In this document: one piece after another, positions 42,942 to 52,291 of the stretch | Numbering within the stretch: position 1 is the first letter of the stretch | How the letters are laid out: each line of letters starts with the position of its first letter | NCBI GenBank assembly: GCA_025359185.1 | Contig: JANYHF010000008.1 | Span: 49,764 to 113,763, forward strand | Source: Hyphomicrobiaceae bacterium | GTDB taxonomy: Bacteria > Pseudomonadota > Alphaproteobacteria > Rhizobiales > Hyphomicrobiaceae | Direction of reading: 5' to 3' | DNA length: 64,000 bases | The notes under the pieces: generated by a model | The model's input: only the letters and a program-made list of their open reading frames with translations | The model's database searches: none | What the model was told of the DNA's origin: nothing | Translations under genes and position numbers: made by a program

Positions 42942-44240
42942 TCAAACCGCCACCTTGACCTTGGCGCTTTCCAGAATAGCCGTCACGCCCATGCCGCCAG
43001 CGGTGCAGATGGAAATGAGGCCGCGCCCGGCGTTCTGGCTGAGCAGTTTTGACAGCAGCCCGAGGATGCGCCCTCCGGTCGCCGCGAACGGATGGCCGTA
43101 GGCGAGGCTCGACCCCTTGACGTTCAGCTTTTTGCGGTCGATCGCGCCCAGCGGCTTGTCTTTGCCGAGCACGTCCTTGCAGTAAACCGGGTCCTCCCAG
43201 GCCTTCAGGGTGCAGAGCACCTGGGCGGCGAAGGCCTCGTGGATTTCGTAGAAGTCGAAATCCTGCAAGGTCAATCCGGCGCGGTCCAGCATCCGCGAGA
43301 CGGCCACTGTGGGCGCCATCAGCAGGCCCGCACCGGCCACGAAATCGACGGCAGCGGTGTCGCCGAAAGTTAGGAACGCTTGTGGCGTCAGGCCGCGCTT
43401 GGCGGCCCACTCCTCCGACGCCAGCAGTACGCTGGAGGCGCCATCGGTCAGCGGCGTCGAGTTGGCCGCCGTCAACGTACCACGCTCCGATTTCTCGAAC
43501 GCGGTTTTCAGCGTTGCCAGTTTGGCGAGATCGATGTCCTCGCGCAGATTGTTGTCGCGGAATACGCCAGCGCAGGGAAACACGATGTCGTCGTGGAAGC
43601 CTTCGGCGTAGGCTTTGGCCGCGTTCTTGTGGCTGTCGAAGGCGAGCTTGTCTTGGTCCTCGCGGGCGATTTTCCAGGACTGCGCCATCAGCTCCGTATG
43701 CTGACCCATCGACAGGCCCGTGCGCGGCTCGCCGGTGTTGGGCGGCTGCGGCGTCAGTTCGCCGGGCGAAAAATCTTTGAACACGGCGAGGCGCTCCATC
43801 ACCGTCTTGGCGCGCTGCAACGCCACAAGGCGCTGGGCGAATTTCCGTGAAAAGACGATGGGGGCGTCGCTGGTCGTATCCGAGCCACAGGCGATGCCGC
43901 TGTCGATCTGGCCAACGGCGATCTTGGCGCCGATGTTCAGCGCCGCCTGCAAGCTGGTGCCGCAGGCCTGCTGCATGGTGATGCCCGGTGTGGTGGGGTG
44001 CAGCTTGGTGTCGATGATGGCTTCCTTGGCAAGGTTCCAGTCGCGCGAATGCGAGACCACTGCGCCGCCCACGACCTCGCCCACGGGCAACCCCGCAAGG
44101 CCATATTTGCTGACCAGCGCTGACAGTGCCGTCGACAGCATTTTGAGATTGGTCTGATCCGCATAGAGCGTGTTCGAGCGGCAGAATGGGATGCGTGCCC
44201 CGCCGATAACCGCGATCCGCCGAAGAGTTTGCTGTGCCAT
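42942..44240 (-). CDS. fadI: Acetyl-CoA acyltransferase (thiolase), FadI type
   Basis: This thiolase performs the last step of fatty-acid beta-oxidation, releasing acetyl-CoA. The 432 residues have the active-site cysteine in TMQQACGTSLQAALN, the histidines in YEIHEAFAAQV and AYGHPFAATGGRI, and the second cysteine in SICTAGGMGVTAIL. Length and the FSRKFAQRL segment fit the FadI group that pairs with FadJ. It lies 27 bases after the FadJ stop and is the last gene of the fadE-fadJ-fadI minus-strand operon. Confidence 0.93.
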   Translation of the reverse strand: MAQQTLRRIAVIGGARIPFCRSNTLYADQTNLKMLSTALSALVSKYGLAGLPVGEVVGGAVVSHSRDWNLAKEAIIDTKLHPTTPGITMQQACGTSLQAALNIGAKIAVGQIDSGIACGSDTTSDAPIVFSRKFAQRLVALQRAKTVMERLAVFKDFSPGELTPQPPNTGEPRTGLSMGQHTELMAQSWKIAREDQDKLAFDSHKNAAKAYAEGFHDDIVFPCAGVFRDNNLREDIDLAKLATLKTAFEKSERGTLTAANSTPLTDGASSVLLASEEWAAKRGLTPQAFLTFGDTAAVDFVAGAGLLMAPTVAVSRMLDRAGLTLQDFDFYEIHEAFAAQVLCTLKAWEDPVYCKDVLGKDKPLGAIDRKKLNVKGSSLAYGHPFAATGGRILGLLSKLLSQNAGRGLISICTAGGMGVTAILESAKVKVAV

Positions 44241-44267
44241 TGAAATCCCCGATTGCCGTTTAGCCGC

Positions 44268-46268
44268 CTACGCCGCCTCGCTGCGTTTGATCAGCAGACC
44301 CTGGCTGGCGCGGTAATTTAGCGGCCCACCGCGGAACGGCGCGAAGCCGGTACCGAAGATGACGCCCGCATCCACCATGTCGGCGCTTTCGACAACCTTC
44401 TCATCGCGGCAGCGCTCGCATTCATCGATCAGCGGCTTGACCAGTTCCTCACCCAGCAGGTGCAGCTCAACGGTGTTGTAGGGCGGATCGGCGGTTTTCT
44501 GTTCAGGCTTGCCGTCCTTCCAGACGTAGAAGCCTTCGCCTGACTTCTTGCCGAGTTTACCTGCGGCAACTAGCCCGGCCAGTTTTGAGCCTTCCATCGC
44601 GCCCGTGGCGATGCCCAGAATATCGGCGACGTGCTTGCAGATATCGAGGCCGACCTGATCGGCGAGTTCCAGCGGGCCGACGGGCATCCCGAACGTCTTG
44701 GCGGCTTCGTCGATCTTTTCGCGCTCGACGCCCTGTTCGAGCTTGGCCATCGCCCCCATCATGTAGGGCGCGAGCACACGGTTGACGAGGAAGCCCGGCA
44801 CGCTCTTGACCACCAGCGGATATTTGCCGATGGCGGTGACGACGGCGCAGCCCTTGGCGACTTCCTCAGGCCGGCTGCCGGCGCCGCGCACGACTTCAAC
44901 CAGGGGAAGCGCGGGCACTGGATTGAAGAAATGCAAGCCGATCAAACGGCCCTTGTCGGTGAGCGGCTCGGCGATCTTCTCGATCATGATCGAGGAGGTG
45001 TTGGTCGCCATCACCGCGCCCGGCTTCAGACGGCCTTCGATGTTCTTGAACAACAGCTGCTTGATTTCGAGTTTTTCCACGATGGCTTCGATCACCACAT
45101 CGGCGCGCGGCAGGTGATCGCCTTTGCCATCCAGCAGCAGGCGTGCCATGGCGGCATCGACCTCTGTGCGCGATTTGAGACGCTTACGGAACAGGGCCTT
45201 GGCCTGCTCGGCCGCCCGCTTCAGTTGATCGTCGTTGATGTCCTGCAAACTCACTTCCATGCCCGCCAGAACGCAGACGGCGGCGATGTCGGCACCCATG
45301 GTGCCTGCACCGATGATGTGGGCCCGCTGGGGCTTGAAGTTGCCCTTGGGCGCTTGTGCCTTCATGGCCTCGGAAAGCTTGAACACCCGACGCAGATTGC
45401 GGGCGGTGTCGCTGACCATCAGTGGTGCAAACGCGCGGGTTTCGCCCTCTGCCATTGCCTTGTCGCTGCCGCCGGTGCGCTCGAACAGGTCGATCAGCCG
45501 GAAGGGCGCGGGGTAATGGTCCTCACGCACCTTGTCTTTGGTTTTCTTGCGCATCTGCTCGGCCAGGAACCCGCGGATCGGCCACTGCCGCATCAGGCGC
45601 TGGAACATCCCGGCGCCCTTGGAGCGCTTGGCCGAGAGCACGGCCTTGCGAGCGGCCCAGCGCAGATTGGCGGGCGAAGCGGCCAATTCGTCGATGATGC
45701 CCATGGCCTTGGCGGCGCTGGTGCGCAGCATGTTGCCGGTCAGCATCATCGTCATGGCCGAGGTGGGGCCAGCCTGCCGGATTGAGCGGAACGTGCCATT
45801 GAAGCCGGGGAAGATGCCGAGTTTGATTTCGGGGAAGCCGACGCGGGTGGCGTCGTCGCGGTCGGCGATGCGCCAGCTGCACGCCAGTGCCAATTCGAGG
45901 CCCCCGCCCAGGCACATGCCGTGGATAGCCGCAACCGTCGGCACGCTGAGCTTTTCCAGCCGGGCCAACAGTTCGGTTGCTTGCGAGAGAGCGGCGCGGA
46001 CGTCGCCCTCGCTGCGGAACGCATCGAATTCGCGGATGTCGGCACCGTGGACGAAGCTCGAGTCTTTGCCCGAGATGAAGACGACGCCCTTGATCGCGCC
46101 CTGCGCCGCCAGTTCCTCGGCGCGGATGACGATGGCGCCCAATTCCTCGATGGCGCGGCGGCTGAGGGTATTGACGCGCTCGCCCTCGCGGTCGAACACG
46201 GCCCAGGCGATACCCTCCTGATCCGTGGAGAAGCGCCAATCCTTCAATGCGTTGATGTCAGCGGCCAT
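44268..46268 (-). CDS. fadJ: Fatty acid oxidation multifunctional protein FadJ-like (enoyl-CoA hydratase / 3-hydroxyacyl-CoA dehydrogenase)
   Basis: The 666-residue protein combines an N-terminal enoyl-CoA hydratase with a C-terminal L-3-hydroxyacyl-CoA dehydrogenase. Hydratase: ISGKDSSFVHGADIREFDA, and the two catalytic glutamates in GGGLELALACSWR and VGFPEIKLGIFPGF. Dehydrogenase: NAD fold AHIIGAGTMGADIAAVCVL, ATNTSSIMIEKIAEPL, LIGLHFFNPVPALPLVEVV with the catalytic His, and VPGFLVNRVLAPYM. It is somewhat shorter than E. coli FadJ. It works with FadI below it, and FadE above it supplies the enoyl-CoA. Confidence 0.94.
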   Translation of the reverse strand: MAADINALKDWRFSTDQEGIAWAVFDREGERVNTLSRRAIEELGAIVIRAEELAAQGAIKGVVFISGKDSSFVHGADIREFDAFRSEGDVRAALSQATELLARLEKLSVPTVAAIHGMCLGGGLELALACSWRIADRDDATRVGFPEIKLGIFPGFNGTFRSIRQAGPTSAMTMMLTGNMLRTSAAKAMGIIDELAASPANLRWAARKAVLSAKRSKGAGMFQRLMRQWPIRGFLAEQMRKKTKDKVREDHYPAPFRLIDLFERTGGSDKAMAEGETRAFAPLMVSDTARNLRRVFKLSEAMKAQAPKGNFKPQRAHIIGAGTMGADIAAVCVLAGMEVSLQDINDDQLKRAAEQAKALFRKRLKSRTEVDAAMARLLLDGKGDHLPRADVVIEAIVEKLEIKQLLFKNIEGRLKPGAVMATNTSSIMIEKIAEPLTDKGRLIGLHFFNPVPALPLVEVVRGAGSRPEEVAKGCAVVTAIGKYPLVVKSVPGFLVNRVLAPYMMGAMAKLEQGVEREKIDEAAKTFGMPVGPLELADQVGLDICKHVADILGIATGAMEGSKLAGLVAAGKLGKKSGEGFYVWKDGKPEQKTADPPYNTVELHLLGEELVKPLIDECERCRDEKVVESADMVDAGVIFGTGFAPFRGGPLNYRASQGLLIKRSEAA

Positions 46269-46290
46269 GCGGGGGAACCTCTTACTGGGA

Positions 46291-46313
46291 GTCAGGCACC
46301 AGCGGTGCCTGAC
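46291..46313. repeat. Palindrome GTCAGGCACC between fadE and fadJ
   Basis: GTCAGGCACC and GGTGCCTGAC flank AGC, 11 bases after the fadE stop on the minus strand and 22 bases before fadJ. It shares the core of the elements at 36316 and 42905. In this place it lies inside an operon, where it may attenuate or protect the message. Confidence 0.6.
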
Positions 46314-46324
46314 ACCGGGTCATC

Positions 46325-48820
46325 TTACTCGGCCGCGGCTTGGCCAGGGATTGAACGTGGGGCGTTGGAGAGAACGCGGTAATGCGGTCTGACTTCTTCC
46401 GGGTCAAAATGATCGACGGCGATCACGCGCGCGGTCAGATCTTCGGCTTCGCGCAACTGCACAGCTTCAGCTTCGGTGATGGCCCCCTTTGCCGCCGCGT
46501 CCTTGATCCAGTCCCGGCCGTGATAGCGCTTAATTTCGCCCTTGCGGACAGCCCGTTCGAGCTTTCTCTGCGCTTCCTCGGCGGCAACGACTTTGGGCAA
46601 AGTATATTCGAGGATGCCGCCTGGATCATTCGGGTCCATGCTGACAAAGATCTCCCGCGTCAGCCGGTCGCGCGCATCGCCCGGTTCGAGCACCAGCGCC
46701 ACCACTTTCTTGCCAAGCGCATCGCTGGCGGGACGCATCCGGGCTCCCAATGGAAACGCCACGAAGCGCATAAGCCATCGGGCAGGCGTGACCGGGAAAT
46801 TGTCAATGGCTCCGGCGATCGCCATCTGGAAGCGGTACAGGCCGTTGCGCGCAGCAAGCTCGATGATGGGGACATCGGCCAGCAACCGTCCGTCGTCCTC
46901 GTAGCGCTTGAGGGCGCAAGACAGGAGATAGAGTTCAGACAACGCATCCGCCATGCGGCCGGTGATGCGCTGCTTCGTCTTCAGACCACCGCCCAATATG
47001 GCAACAACTATGTCCGAGACGAACGCAAACGTCCGGCAGGCGCGCCAAAGCTGGCGGTACCAGACGCCGACGCGGCCGGCATCCGAGGGGGCGTTGCCAA
47101 AGACCCCAAACGTGAGGTTATGGAACAGAGCGCCAAACAGGTTAGAGGCGCTGAAGGCGACGTGATCGAGCAGCAGATGCTCAAAATTGGCGAGCCCCTT
47201 GGCCTTGTCCGGTTCTTGCGCTGCCTGAATCTCTTTATAGAGATAAGGATGCGCCCGCAGCGCGCCTTGCGCAAAAGTAATGAGCGAGCGCGTCAGAATG
47301 TTGGCACCTTCAACTGTGATGGCAACCGGCACCATCTGATAGGCCGCTTGCAGATAGTTCGCCGGGCCATCGCAAATGCCACGCCCGCCATGCACGTCCA
47401 TGGCGTGGTTGACGCATTCGCGCATCCGTTCGGTCGACTGGTATTTGAGCAATCCGCCAATGACGGATGGCTTTTCGCCTCGGGATACCATCGAGGCCGT
47501 GACTGCCCGAGCGGCCTCTAGAACATAGGCGTGCTCGGCAATTTTGGCGAGCGGCTCCTCGATACCCTCCATCTTGCCGACAGGGATGCCGAACTGCCGC
47601 CGGATGCGCGCGTAAGCCGTGGTCACGCGCAGCATGGTCTTGGCACCCGCCGCCGACGAAGATGGCAGCGAAATCGAGCGGCCCGCCGACAGGCACTCCA
47701 TCAGCATCCGCCAGCCGTGGCCAGCCATATCTTGCCCGCCAATGACGAATTCCATAGGCACAAACACGTCCTCGCCCCAGTTCGGCCCGTTCGGGAATGC
47801 CGAGCCGGACGGCAGATGGCGGCGGCCTATCTTCACGCCCGGATGGTTGCAGGGAATGAGGGCAAGCGTGATGCCGATATCCTCTGCCGTGCCGATCATT
47901 TTGCCTGGATCGAACAGATGGAAGGCAAGGCCCAGCAGCGTGGCCTTGGGTCCGAGCGTGATGTAGCGCTTTTCCCAAGAGAGTTTGATCCCCAGCACCT
48001 CCTGGCCCTGGTGCATCCCCTTGGTCACGACACCGATATCGCGCATGTTGGCGGCGTCCGAGCCCGAGGTAGGGCCGGTGAGGCCGAAGCAGGGAATGTC
48101 GATGCCTTTGGCAAGGCGCGGCAGAAAATGCTCCTTCTGCGCCGTGGTGCCATATTTCTCGATCAGTTCGCCAGGCCCTAGCGAATTGGGTACCATGACG
48201 ACGGTCGCGGCATCCGGGCTGCGCGACGAAATTTTTCCAAGGATCAACGACTGCGCTTGAGCGGAAAATCCGAGACCGCCGTGTTCTTTGGAAATCAGCA
48301 TTCCGAGATAGCCGTGCTCGGATACGAAGCGCCAGATGCGATCGGGGATCTCTCGGTCATGATGGCGGATCTCCCAATCGTCGAGCATTTTGCACAGCTC
48401 GCTTGTCGGGCCGTCGAGGAACGCGCGTTCCTCCGCTGTCAGTTGGATAGGTGGCACCTCCTTCAGCTTGCGCCAATCGGGTGTGCCCGAAAATAGCTCG
48501 CCGTCCCAGCCAACGGTGCCTGCCTCAAGAGCTTGCGACTCGGTGTCGGACACCGTCGGCAGGCTCTTCTGGATGATGGCGAAAATCGGCCCTATGACGG
48601 CCTGGCGGACTTTGTCGACGTTGAGGGCAAAGAACGCCGCTGCCGGGATGGCCATCAGCAGCACAGGCAAAAACGACAGATGCTGCCCCGTGGGTGTCAG
48701 CACCCAATAAATGACGGCTGTGAGAGCCGCCGCCGTGCCCCAGACCACCAGCCGCGCCCGCCGCATCGCCAGCGCAAAAATGGCAACAATTGCCAAAACC
48801 AGAACGAGCCACTCGGCCAT
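46325..48820 (-). CDS. fadE: Acyl-CoA dehydrogenase FadE
   Basis: FadE is the FAD enzyme that starts beta-oxidation by making trans-2-enoyl-CoA. The 831-residue product begins with two hydrophobic segments (LVLVLAIVAIFALAM and LTAVIYWVL) typical of FadE and likely membrane-associated. The acyl-CoA dehydrogenase core follows: GYLGMLISKEHGGLGFSAQA, CFGLTGPTSGSDAANM, RIRRQFGIPVGKMEGIEEPL, then VHGGRGICDGPANYLQAAYQ. A GGAGG ribosome site nine bases before ATG 48820 fixes the start over a TTG six bases earlier. It leads the operon fadE-fadJ-fadI. Confidence 0.94.
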   Translation of the reverse strand: MAEWLVLVLAIVAIFALAMRRARLVVWGTAAALTAVIYWVLTPTGQHLSFLPVLLMAIPAAAFFALNVDKVRQAVIGPIFAIIQKSLPTVSDTESQALEAGTVGWDGELFSGTPDWRKLKEVPPIQLTAEERAFLDGPTSELCKMLDDWEIRHHDREIPDRIWRFVSEHGYLGMLISKEHGGLGFSAQAQSLILGKISSRSPDAATVVMVPNSLGPGELIEKYGTTAQKEHFLPRLAKGIDIPCFGLTGPTSGSDAANMRDIGVVTKGMHQGQEVLGIKLSWEKRYITLGPKATLLGLAFHLFDPGKMIGTAEDIGITLALIPCNHPGVKIGRRHLPSGSAFPNGPNWGEDVFVPMEFVIGGQDMAGHGWRMLMECLSAGRSISLPSSSAAGAKTMLRVTTAYARIRRQFGIPVGKMEGIEEPLAKIAEHAYVLEAARAVTASMVSRGEKPSVIGGLLKYQSTERMRECVNHAMDVHGGRGICDGPANYLQAAYQMVPVAITVEGANILTRSLITFAQGALRAHPYLYKEIQAAQEPDKAKGLANFEHLLLDHVAFSASNLFGALFHNLTFGVFGNAPSDAGRVGVWYRQLWRACRTFAFVSDIVVAILGGGLKTKQRITGRMADALSELYLLSCALKRYEDDGRLLADVPIIELAARNGLYRFQMAIAGAIDNFPVTPARWLMRFVAFPLGARMRPASDALGKKVVALVLEPGDARDRLTREIFVSMDPNDPGGILEYTLPKVVAAEEAQRKLERAVRKGEIKRYHGRDWIKDAAAKGAITEAEAVQLREAEDLTARVIAVDHFDPEEVRPHYRVLSNAPRSIPGQAAAE

Positions 48821-49315
48821 GTTCAACTGCCTCCAATGGGCAAACCCAGAGCGCGCGTCTCTGACGTCAACGCAACAGCGCCTCTCACCCTAGCTCACCC
48901 AGCCTCCGGCGTCGAACCATCAGACCAGGCAAACCGGTTGATATCGCTGGTGTGAAGGTCTTCCGTTCCCTTTTTGATCCAAATAGCCGACGGCAAATCT
49001 GACCAGTCTTGTAGCTCACCAATGGCAAAGGCGCAGTAAACGCCGCGCCGGCCTATCAAAAGACACCGGCCGCCCCGGATCGTTACCGAAGGCGGCCAGC
49101 GGCATTTGTGCGTGACGATTCCGGCCGGTCACGGCACCTCGTGGTTGCGCATACTCTTTGGCTATGAAAGCAATGGCACGGTGCGTCCCGCCCATTAGGG
49201 ATTTTGCGACATCACGCTGGTGATTGCGAACCACGCGGGCGCATGGTCCGGTTTTTGCGTCTGGCACCCGGTGTCAACTGCCATGCCAGTGATGGCCAAA
49301 GGGAAACGACAATCG
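48821..49315. other. Intergenic stretch between fadE and the SDR gene
   Basis: These 495 bases separate divergent genes. Besides promoters for fadE and the SDR gene they hold only one weak protein-like frame on the minus strand (48895-49059, listed separately). No repeat, RNA gene or strong palindrome was recognised. Confidence 0.5.
48895..49059 (-). CDS. Weak small ORF or gene remnant
   Basis: A minus-strand frame ending in TGA at 48895 has protein-like composition (GELQDWSDLPSAIWIKKGTE, then TSDINRFAWSDG). It is open back to a TGA near 49130 but has no ATG. The only in-frame start noticed is a TTG at 49059, with no ribosome site. It may be a decayed gene or a chance frame. No family is recognised. 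Confidence 0.25.
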   Translation of the reverse strand: MIGRRGVYCAFAIGELQDWSDLPSAIWIKKGTEDLHTSDINRFAWSDGSTPEAG

Positions 49316-50467
49316 ATGCGAGTGCTTTTAACGGGTGTCACGGGTGCATTGGGATGCGCTTTACTGCCGGAGCTGCTTGGTAAGGGCTTTGAAGTCTATT
49401 GCCTGATCCGGCCCCAATCCGGCCGTCAGGCGGCGGACCGGCTGCGCGAGATCACAACCCATCCACGCGCCATCGCCCTGGATGGCGATATCACTTTTCC
49501 ATTGTGCGGCGTCGATCCGGCCAAGCTTCCCATCATCGGCAAGCTGGTGCACGCCGCCGCCGACACCAGCCTCAATCAAGCCAGCCCCGAGCGCATCGTC
49601 GAGGCTAATCTTGAGGGCACGCGCAATGCGCTGGCGCTTGCCGAGGCGCTGGGCCACCCGGATTTCTACTATGTGGGTACAGCCTACATCGCAGGCGACG
49701 CCGCCGTACTTGAGGAACAGGAGACAGGCGCGCCGCTCAATGTTGGCACCGGCCGCAATCCCTACGAGCGCTCTAAGGTCGCCGCTGAAACGGCAGTGCG
49801 TGGCTATTCCGGGCAATTCTCAGTGCTCCGGCCCTCGATTGTTGTCGGACGGTCCGATGATGGCACCGCGCCGCTGCTCGATGGTTGGTATGGCTTTTTT
49901 CGCAACATCACGCGGCTGCGTGAGTCGATCAGCCGGGGCAACTACAAAGACGAGAAGGGCGTCAAGATCATGCGCGGCTACAAATTGCAGCTGCCCATTG
50001 GCATCAAGCCCACCGACAACGTGCCGCTCAACCTCATCCAACTCGACTGGATTTCGCGCACCGAGGCCGCGCTCGTCGCCTTGCCCGCCCGCGGCCGCAC
50101 CTACAATCTGACCCACACCAAATCGATGCGCCTGAAAGAGATCATTTGGGCCACCCTCGAAGCTATGAACATGACCAATGTCACCTTCATCGAGGACAAC
50201 GGCAACTGGACGCTGTCGCCGGTGAAGCTGGCGCTCCGCCGCATGGTCAATCGCGAGCTTGATCACCTGCGCCCCTATCTGATGCACGGCCCCGAATTCA
50301 TCAGCCGCAACCTCTACGAGGACCTCGGACCTGACTGGCCCGAGCCGCCCGCGATCACGGCAGACTTCATCCGCATGACGATGGCAGCGGCTGAACAGGG
50401 CTGGCGCGACGAAGCGGCCGCCAAGGCTGCCGCAGGTTCTCAGCAGGGCGCATCAGCGTATCTGTGA
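49316..50467 (+). CDS. NAD(P)-dependent extended SDR / epimerase-type reductase
   Basis: From ATG 49316 (MRVLLTGVTGALGCALLPEL) the product has 383 residues. The Rossmann motif GVTGALG and the catalytic YxxxK in NPYERSKVAAETA are present, along with VGTAYIAGDA and VLRPSIVVGRS. The opening and the AADTSLNQASPERIVEANLE segment resemble the NAD-binding domain of carboxylic acid or fatty acyl-CoA reductases and of LtrA/sterol epimerase relatives. A C-terminal substrate domain of about 150 residues follows. The substrate is unknown. An earlier ATG at 49292 is possible. Confidence 0.8.
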   Translation: MRVLLTGVTGALGCALLPELLGKGFEVYCLIRPQSGRQAADRLREITTHPRAIALDGDITFPLCGVDPAKLPIIGKLVHAAADTSLNQASPERIVEANLEGTRNALALAEALGHPDFYYVGTAYIAGDAAVLEEQETGAPLNVGTGRNPYERSKVAAETAVRGYSGQFSVLRPSIVVGRSDDGTAPLLDGWYGFFRNITRLRESISRGNYKDEKGVKIMRGYKLQLPIGIKPTDNVPLNLIQLDWISRTEAALVALPARGRTYNLTHTKSMRLKEIIWATLEAMNMTNVTFIEDNGNWTLSPVKLALRRMVNRELDHLRPYLMHGPEFISRNLYEDLGPDWPEPPAITADFIRMTMAAAEQGWRDEAAAKAAAGSQQGASAYL

Positions 50468-50579
50468 GCGTTGGGCTTGCTGGACTCGCCGCCCTGAATT
50501 AGTGAAATACTGTGAACATTCACTTTCGTCATTGCAGCGATGGTTGCCTTGACGAGCTGAAGGCGCAAGGGGCAGGGCT

Positions 50580-50750
50580 ATGCGATATTTGATGCTGTTC
50601 ATTCCGGTGATGGTGGCGCTGTCAGTGCCGCTTTACAATGTCATCGATAATCGCTGGATCGGCATTCCATTCTTCTGGTGGTTCCAGCTCTTGATGATCC
50701 CGGTCTCGGTGCTGTTTCTGCTGGCCGCCTATCTCGGTGACCGCAAATGA
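50580..50750 (+). CDS. DUF3311-type small membrane protein, partner of the symporter
   Basis: A 56-residue frame from ATG 50580, preceded by AAGGGGCAGG, encodes two hydrophobic spans (MLFIPVMVALSVPLY and FFWWFQLLMIPVSVLFLLAA) joined by NVIDNRWIGIP. The length, the central aromatic FFWWFQ and the position just before an SSS symporter match the DUF3311 family found upstream of MctP-type symporters. Its TGA overlaps the ATG of the symporter in ATGA, so translation is coupled. It is probably an accessory subunit of the transporter. Confidence 0.85.
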   Translation: MRYLMLFIPVMVALSVPLYNVIDNRWIGIPFFWWFQLLMIPVSVLFLLAAYLGDRK

Positions 50751-52273
50751 CCGATCATCTCAACTGGACGGCCACACTCGTCTTTGTGTTCTTTTTCGCC
50801 CTGGTCACGGTGCTGGGCTTTGTCGCCGCCAACTGGAAAAAGGCTGACCTCGGCGATCTGCGTGAGTGGGGCCTCGGTGGCCGGCGTTTCGGCGCCTGGA
50901 TCAGCTGGTTCCTGATCGGCGGCGATCTCTATACGGCCTACACCGTCATCGCAGTCCCCGCGCTGGTCTATGCTGTCGGCGCCTATGGCTTCTTTGCCGT
51001 CCCCTACACCATCATCATCTATCCACTGCTGTTTTTGGTGTTCCCGCGCCTCTGGCGGGTGACGCACCGGCACAACTACATGACCGCTGGCGATTTCGTT
51101 TTGGGCCGCTATGGCGATAAGTGGCTGGAGCTTGCCATTGCCTTCACGGGCATCCTTGCCACCATGCCCTATATCGCCTTGCAGCTGGTCGGCATCGAGA
51201 AGGTGATCGGTGCGCTGGGCTTCCCGACCGAGGGCGTAACGGCCCATCTTCCCCTGACCTTGGCTTTCATCATTCTGGCCGTCTACACCTACCGGAGCGG
51301 TTTGCGCGCGCCCGCCATGATTGCCTTTGTGAAGGACATCATGATCTACATTTTTGTGCTGGCGGCGATCATCGTCATCCCCCAGCAGTTGGGTGGATTT
51401 GGCGCGATCTTTGACGCGGCGGCGGCAGTCTACGCCAAAAAGGGCGGTGCAACGGGGCTTACGCTGCAGCCAGCGCAGATCATGCCGTACATCACCGTGG
51501 TTCTCGGTTCGGCAATGGCGCTGTTTCTCTACCCCCATTCGCTGACTGGAATCCTGTCGGCCTCGGGGCCCGATGCCATCAAGCGCAATGCCGTGGCGTT
51601 GCCGGCCTATTCGCTGGTGCTTGGGCTTATTGCGATGCTTGGACTCATGGCTCATGCCGCTGGCATCGTCGTCAAGAACCCGCAGGAGGTGGTACCCGCG
51701 CTGATCCTGAAGAGTTTTCCCGATTGGTTCGTGGGCTTTTCCTTCGCCGCTATCGCCATTGGCGCTCTGGTGCCGGCGGCCGTGATGTCGATTGGCGCGG
51801 CCAACACGTTTACGCGCAATATCTGGAAGCCGTTCATCCATCCACAGATGTCCGGTGCGGAAGAAACCACGGTCGCCAAAGTGGTGTCGCTGGTCGTGAA
51901 GCTGGGCGCGCTGGCGGTCATTCTGTTCGTGCCAACGAAGTTCGCCATCGACTTCCAGCTGTTGGGCGGCGTCTGGATGATCCAGTGCTTCCCGGCGATC
52001 ATCTTTGGTCTCTACACGCGCTGGTTCGACGGTAAGGCGCTTCTGGCAGGCTGGGCCGTGGGAATGCTGCTGGGCACCTGGCTCGCCTGGGGCGCCGACA
52101 AATGGGTGCCGACGCACGGCGTGTTCGACTGGTTCGTAGCGTACAACGGTTTGATCGCCGTGGTGGTGAACATCGCGATTTCAGCGGCGTTGTCGGCCGT
52201 GCTGGGATCGTCAGCGCCTGACGCAACTAAGCCTGATGACTACGAGATCGATCAGATTGCCGTGCGGCGGTAG
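50747..52273 (+). CDS. Sodium:solute symporter (SSS family, MctP-like)
   Basis: The 508-residue integral membrane protein has about 13 spans and SSS features: LREWGLGGRRFGAWISWFLI, GGDLYTAYTVIAVPALVYA, PYIALQLVGIEKVIGALGF and ALVPAAVMSIGAANTFTRNI. Close relatives with a DUF3311 partner carry monocarboxylates (lactate, pyruvate, acetate) or amino acids such as alanine. The substrate here is inferred, not shown. The gene overlaps its partner by four bases and ends before the convergent oxygenase gene. Confidence 0.9.
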   Translation: MTDHLNWTATLVFVFFFALVTVLGFVAANWKKADLGDLREWGLGGRRFGAWISWFLIGGDLYTAYTVIAVPALVYAVGAYGFFAVPYTIIIYPLLFLVFPRLWRVTHRHNYMTAGDFVLGRYGDKWLELAIAFTGILATMPYIALQLVGIEKVIGALGFPTEGVTAHLPLTLAFIILAVYTYRSGLRAPAMIAFVKDIMIYIFVLAAIIVIPQQLGGFGAIFDAAAAVYAKKGGATGLTLQPAQIMPYITVVLGSAMALFLYPHSLTGILSASGPDAIKRNAVALPAYSLVLGLIAMLGLMAHAAGIVVKNPQEVVPALILKSFPDWFVGFSFAAIAIGALVPAAVMSIGAANTFTRNIWKPFIHPQMSGAEETTVAKVVSLVVKLGALAVILFVPTKFAIDFQLLGGVWMIQCFPAIIFGLYTRWFDGKALLAGWAVGMLLGTWLAWGADKWVPTHGVFDWFVAYNGLIAVVVNIAISAALSAVLGSSAPDATKPDDYEIDQIAVRR

Positions 52274-52291
52274 TGCGATGCGGAAAGACAG

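Noticed and set aside
46382..47521. A plus-strand open frame of about 380 codons opposite fadE
   Set aside because: It mirrors the FadE gene and shows no motif.
50729..52117. A long minus-strand open frame of about 460 codons opposite the sodium:solute symporter
   Set aside because: It is His/Asp/Gly/Arg-rich with no domain, and mirrors codon positions of a clear membrane protein on the other strand. High GC makes such antisense frames common.
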